From the IMG/VR virus record IMGVR_UViG_3300025112_006453, positions 1-55,561 of that record: 55,561 nt of DNA. One strand, 5' to 3'. How positions within the stretch are numbered: the first letter of the stretch is position 1; the number at the start of each line of letters is the position of its first letter. The stretch comes from a virus. A program made the position numbers and the translations under genes. The notes under the pieces were generated by a model. The model saw only the letters and a list, made by a program, of their open reading frames with translations. It was not told the DNA's origin and did not search any database. Shown here in pieces: positions 53,323-55,561 of the stretch.

Positions 53323-54226
53323 CGTGTTGGGACCTACTTATCGGACCAATAACGAGTTTCTTTTTAGGTGCCCATATTGCGATCATCACAAACGTAAGTT
53401 TTCTGTAAATCTCGACAAGGGCTATTACAAGTGCTGGGTTTGTGATACTCGGGGTAAGAATTTGTATCGCGTTATCCGACGCTTTGGCACAAATCGCGAT
53501 AAATCCCAATGGCGAGATTTAACATCTGAAATTGATTATAATAAGCTTGAAGATTTATTTTCCGAGAAAGCCGAAGAGAAGCAAATACTTGAGATGCCCG
53601 AAGGGTTTGTGTCCTTGGCCAACAAAGCGGTTCCCCCTACTGGTTTCGCCGCAAGAAACTATCTGAGAAAAAGAGGAGTGAGCAAACAAGATATTGTTTG
53701 GTGGAAGATGGGATATTGCAGCAAGGGAGAATATGAAGGCAGAATCATTATTCCATCGTTTGATGGTGAAGGTGATTTAAATTACTTTGTTTCTCGATCT
53801 TATGATCGAGCCAGTTACCCAAAATATAAGAACCCCTCAGTAAGTAAAAATATTGTATTTAACGATTTATTTGTCGATTGGAGTTCAGATATTATTTTAG
53901 TTGAGGGAGTATTTGATGCTATTGTCGCTGGCCGGAATTCGGTACCCATCCTTGGCTCTACCCTAAATCAACACTCGGTACTGCTCCGCAAGATCGTAAA
54001 AGAAGATGCCGGAGTATACGTGGCCCTCGATCCCGACGCAAAGAAGAAAGAACTTCAAATTATCAAGACTTTGTTGGATTTTGATATTGAGGTTTGGAAG
54101 GTAAATATCGGGGATAACGAAGATGTTGGCTCGATGGAAAAGGAACAATTCCAGAAATGCCTGGAAAATGCGACCCTTATCACTCCAGACAACTATTTAT
54201 TGTTGACACTTGCTATGTCTGTATAG
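53291..54226 (+). CDS. 61: DNA primase, T4 gp61-like (zinc ribbon plus TOPRIM)
   Basis: The protein has 311 residues from GTG 53291; GTG 53324 in the same frame is the alternative start, also without a clear ribosome site. Zinc ribbon: C27-P-Y-C30 then C48-W-V-C51, with KRKFSVNLDKGYYK between. The TOPRIM domain has ILVEGVFDAIVAGRN near 198-212 with the catalytic glutamate, and VALDPDAKKKELQIIKTL near 244-261 with the D-x-D pair. T4 gp61 works with the gp41 helicase to lay down RNA primers. The size is close to gp61 (about 340) and no helicase domain is fused. Confidence 0.86.
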   Translation: MKDKKFKILTNVLGPTYRTNNEFLFRCPYCDHHKRKFSVNLDKGYYKCWVCDTRGKNLYRVIRRFGTNRDKSQWRDLTSEIDYNKLEDLFSEKAEEKQILEMPEGFVSLANKAVPPTGFAARNYLRKRGVSKQDIVWWKMGYCSKGEYEGRIIIPSFDGEGDLNYFVSRSYDRASYPKYKNPSVSKNIVFNDLFVDWSSDIILVEGVFDAIVAGRNSVPILGSTLNQHSVLLRKIVKEDAGVYVALDPDAKKKELQIIKTLLDFDIEVWKVNIGDNEDVGSMEKEQFQKCLENATLITPDNYLLLTLAMSV

Positions 54227-54237
54227 AGGAATAAAAC

Positions 54238-54378
54238 ATGAAACAGCTATTATTAGAGACGGTAGTCTTAGCAAAGCAGCTTTTGTTACTGCAGGGATCC
54301 CGCGAGGTTTATGTTCTTTTGGCGCTTAACAGTGCTGGTGCGCTTGTCGCAGGAATGATCGTAGGCTCACTGCTTTAA
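54238..54378 (+). CDS. Tiny hydrophobic protein, 46 residues
   Basis: The ATG at 54238 has AGAGGA about seven bases upstream. The N-terminus is amphipathic (MKQLLLETVVLAKQLLLLQG) and the C-terminus is hydrophobic (VLLALNSAGALVAGMIVGSL), suggesting a membrane segment of about 20 residues (27-46). This fits a single-pass membrane microprotein. Function unknown; a holin-type role is possible but not supported by context. Confidence 0.6.
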   Translation: MKQLLLETVVLAKQLLLLQGSREVYVLLALNSAGALVAGMIVGSLL

Positions 54379-54388
54379 GGAATATATT

Positions 54389-54652
54389 ATGAAAATCACT
54401 AAACAAAGACTAAGAAAAATTATTAAGGAAGAACTTTCGAACGTTCTCTCCGAAATGAATGAAGATGATTATCATGCTGTTCGCCTGAGGCTACAAGTAG
54501 AATATGGTGTTGGCGCTTCGGGGGACCTAATAGAGGCTGTCTATAGGATTTGGCCAGAATTTGCAACAGAAGCAGTAGAGGTCCCACCCGAGATAGACCA
54601 GGCTATTAAGATGGCCATCATCGAAGACGCTGCAAACCCAGTGAGAATATAA
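54389..54652 (+). CDS. Small protein with shared N-terminal tag, copy A
   Basis: The 87-residue product starts MKITKQRLRKIIKEEL, the tag also found on the three genes that follow. It has AAGGA about ten bases upstream. After the tag come residues 17-87, an acidic segment (NVLSEMNEDDYHAVRLRLQV) and two more short helices (LIEAVYRIWPEFATEAVEVP). The tag is basic with hydrophobic residues on one face (I3, L8, I11, I12, L16), and contains I12-K13-E14, which fits a T4-type prohead protease site (Ile/Leu-x-Glu). The body has no known domain. Confidence 0.72.
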   Translation: MKITKQRLRKIIKEELSNVLSEMNEDDYHAVRLRLQVEYGVGASGDLIEAVYRIWPEFATEAVEVPPEIDQAIKMAIIEDAANPVRI

Positions 54653-54653
54653 A

Positions 54654-55100
54654 ATGAAGATTTCAACCGCCCGCTTAAAGCAAATCATCAAAGAGGAACT
54701 CTTTTATCGAGAGTTTCATCGTGAATCCCTAGAGCTTGCCGAAGCAAAGAAGGCGAAAGCCGCGAGAATTTCGAGGAAGATCGCATATCTAGTTGACAAA
54801 GAGGGGAAAGATCCTAAACAGGCAACCGCTATCGCCCACTCTATGGAGGAACGGGGAGAGTTGGAAGAATCAGAAGATGACTGGAATAAGGCTGCCCGTT
54901 TCGTCGACGCCGAGAAAGAGCGCAAATGGAGAGAAAAATGGGTCCAAAGTATTCCTCCGGAAGATCGCAAGGTTGCGGGGGTTGAATATCCCGAGGACGA
55001 CCCTACGTTGCGGACGATCCGACCCGGAGACCCCCATAGTTTCAGACCCGAAAGAAAGCCTAAGCTCGGAGAAGTTCAGTTTTTTGAGAAAGAAGAATGA
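54654..55100 (+). CDS. Small protein with shared N-terminal tag, copy B
   Basis: This 148-residue protein has the tag MKISTARLKQIIKEEL, then a charged linker. LELAEAKKAKAARISRKIAY starts a helical domain, with LVDKEGKDPKQATAIAHSME and ERGELEE. This domain pattern (R-I-S-R-K-I-x-x-L-V-x-x-E-G then QAxAIAxSM) is one I recall from small marine-phage proteins, though I cannot name a curated family with certainty. Residues 28-31, LAEA, fit the T4 prohead-protease consensus (L/I-x-E then small residue). The tail is acidic, then Pro/Arg-rich (RTIRPGDPHSFRPERKPKLG), ending EVQFFEKEE. Confidence 0.72.
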   Translation: MKISTARLKQIIKEELFYREFHRESLELAEAKKAKAARISRKIAYLVDKEGKDPKQATAIAHSMEERGELEESEDDWNKAARFVDAEKERKWREKWVQSIPPEDRKVAGVEYPEDDPTLRTIRPGDPHSFRPERKPKLGEVQFFEKEE

Positions 55101-55333
55101 AAGTTACCAAACAAAAACTTAAAGAGGTTATCAGAGAGGTACTTGCGGATACGGACCCCACGGCCCGAGCCCGCGAGTTGCATGGGATATTAAGCAGACT
55201 GGAAGAGGACGTTCTTAAAAATGCTTACATTCCCCAAGGGCCTTCCCACGCGGACGAAGAGGCCAGCTATGCGAAACTTATCAGTTCATATCAGCACATT
55301 CTATCGAGCTTAAAGAGGACCTTTGAAAAATGA
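55097..55333 (+). CDS. Small protein with shared N-terminal tag, copy C
   Basis: The 78-residue product starts MKVTKQKLKEVIREVL. The ATG overlaps the previous stop (ATGA) and the sequence upstream is GAGAAAGAAGA. The tag repeats its neighbours' basic-hydrophobic pattern, with I12-R13-E14 at the same place. The rest (ARELHGILSRLEEDVLKNAY and SYAKLISSYQHILSSLKRTF) is two amphipathic helices. No known domain was recognised. Confidence 0.72.
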   Translation: MKVTKQKLKEVIREVLADTDPTARARELHGILSRLEEDVLKNAYIPQGPSHADEEASYAKLISSYQHILSSLKRTFEK

Positions 55334-55561
55334 AAATCACCAAACAAAGACTAAAAGAGATTATTAGGGAAGAACTTGCTTCTTTAGATGAAAAAAATTA
55401 TTATCCGACCGACTATGGAACAGATCCCACGCGTCGGGAGCGTACTCCGGAGGAACGAGATCGTGATCGCCGCGAACGCGAACGACAAAACCAAGACTAC
55501 ACCCGCCGCCATGGAAAGAAACCATTTGGTTCCCGCGGTACCCACCTAGAAGAAGATGGTC
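55330..55561 (+). CDS. Small protein with shared N-terminal tag, copy D, 3' end outside window
   Basis: The ATG at 55330 overlaps the previous stop. It begins MKITKQRLKEIIREELASLD, which is nearly the same as copy A in protein and DNA. After the tag the protein turns strongly charged, with RRERTPEERDRDRRERERQN around 36-55 and SRGTHLEEDG before the window end. About 77 codons are visible and the stop is beyond the edge. The Arg/Glu/Asp-rich tail resembles nucleic-acid-binding or disordered internal proteins. Confidence 0.7.
   Translation, partial: MKITKQRLKEIIREELASLDEKNYYPTDYGTDPTRRERTPEERDRDRRERERQNQDYTRRHGKKPFGSRGTHLEEDG

Noticed and set aside
54238-54378. Tiny hydrophobic ORF as a holin
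   Set aside because: It has one possible membrane segment, but no endolysin or spanin gene is adjacent, so only a membrane protein call is justified.
1-55561. CRISPR arrays, tRNAs, rRNA, insertion sequences, integrase or attachment sites
   Set aside because: No regular spaced repeats, clover-leaf candidates, transposase/integrase motifs or terminal repeats were seen on either strand by eye.

Overview
The window is a stretch of a tailed-phage genome, most likely a large T4-like (Tevenvirinae-related or 'far T4') myovirus from a marine or other aquatic setting. The evidence is a T4 gp55-like late sigma factor, gp25-like and gp6-like baseplate wedge proteins, a gp61-like primase, a RuvC-like resolvase, and a run of very large virion proteins. 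Every gene I can support lies on the plus strand. Genes are packed with ATGA/GTGA/TAATG overlaps, and Shine-Dalgarno-like sites precede many starts. No tRNA, CRISPR array, insertion sequence or integrase was seen, and no gap longer than about 80 bases lacks a gene. The host cannot be named from this sequence.

Region 1 (1-13774) is a glycan-building block. It holds eight glycosyltransferase-like genes (the first cut by the window edge), a PAPS-type sulfotransferase and two SAM methyltransferases. A second block follows, opened by a good sigma70-like promoter at 8817-8845. It encodes a NeuA-like cytidylyltransferase, a NeuB-like nonulosonate synthase, a cupin, a minimal HAD phosphatase, two extended SDR enzymes and a short UDP-sugar dehydrogenase-like protein. 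Together these could make and transfer an acidic, sialic-acid-like, sulfated or methylated glycan, placed either on the virion or on the infected cell surface.

Region 2 (13784-15711) is a small-gene and transcription block: two tiny proteins, an FmdB-type zinc ribbon, a membrane-anchored acidic protein, the gp55-like late sigma factor, and an acidic 102-residue protein that might be a gp33-like partner.

Region 3 (15704-20664) is the most striking part. Three consecutive paralogues share one N-terminal domain but carry different C-terminal enzymes: an M23 metallopeptidase, a lysozyme or transglycosylase-like domain, and an SGNH (GDSL) hydrolase. They are followed by a protein with spike-like features. 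This looks like a tail-tip puncturing apparatus with three catalytic heads.

Region 4 (20667-52776) is the baseplate and tail structural block: a 2244-residue protein, gp25, gp6, a DNRLRE-like beta-sandwich protein, a 3190-residue protein with two LamG-like lectin domains and a tail-protein-I-like segment, and six further structural proteins that include two paralogous pairs.

Region 5 (52789-55561) has the RuvC-like nuclease and primase, a tiny hydrophobic protein, and a tandem array of four short proteins that all begin with nearly the same 16-residue basic amphipathic tag. The tag resembles a T4 capsid-targeting sequence with a possible prohead-protease site.
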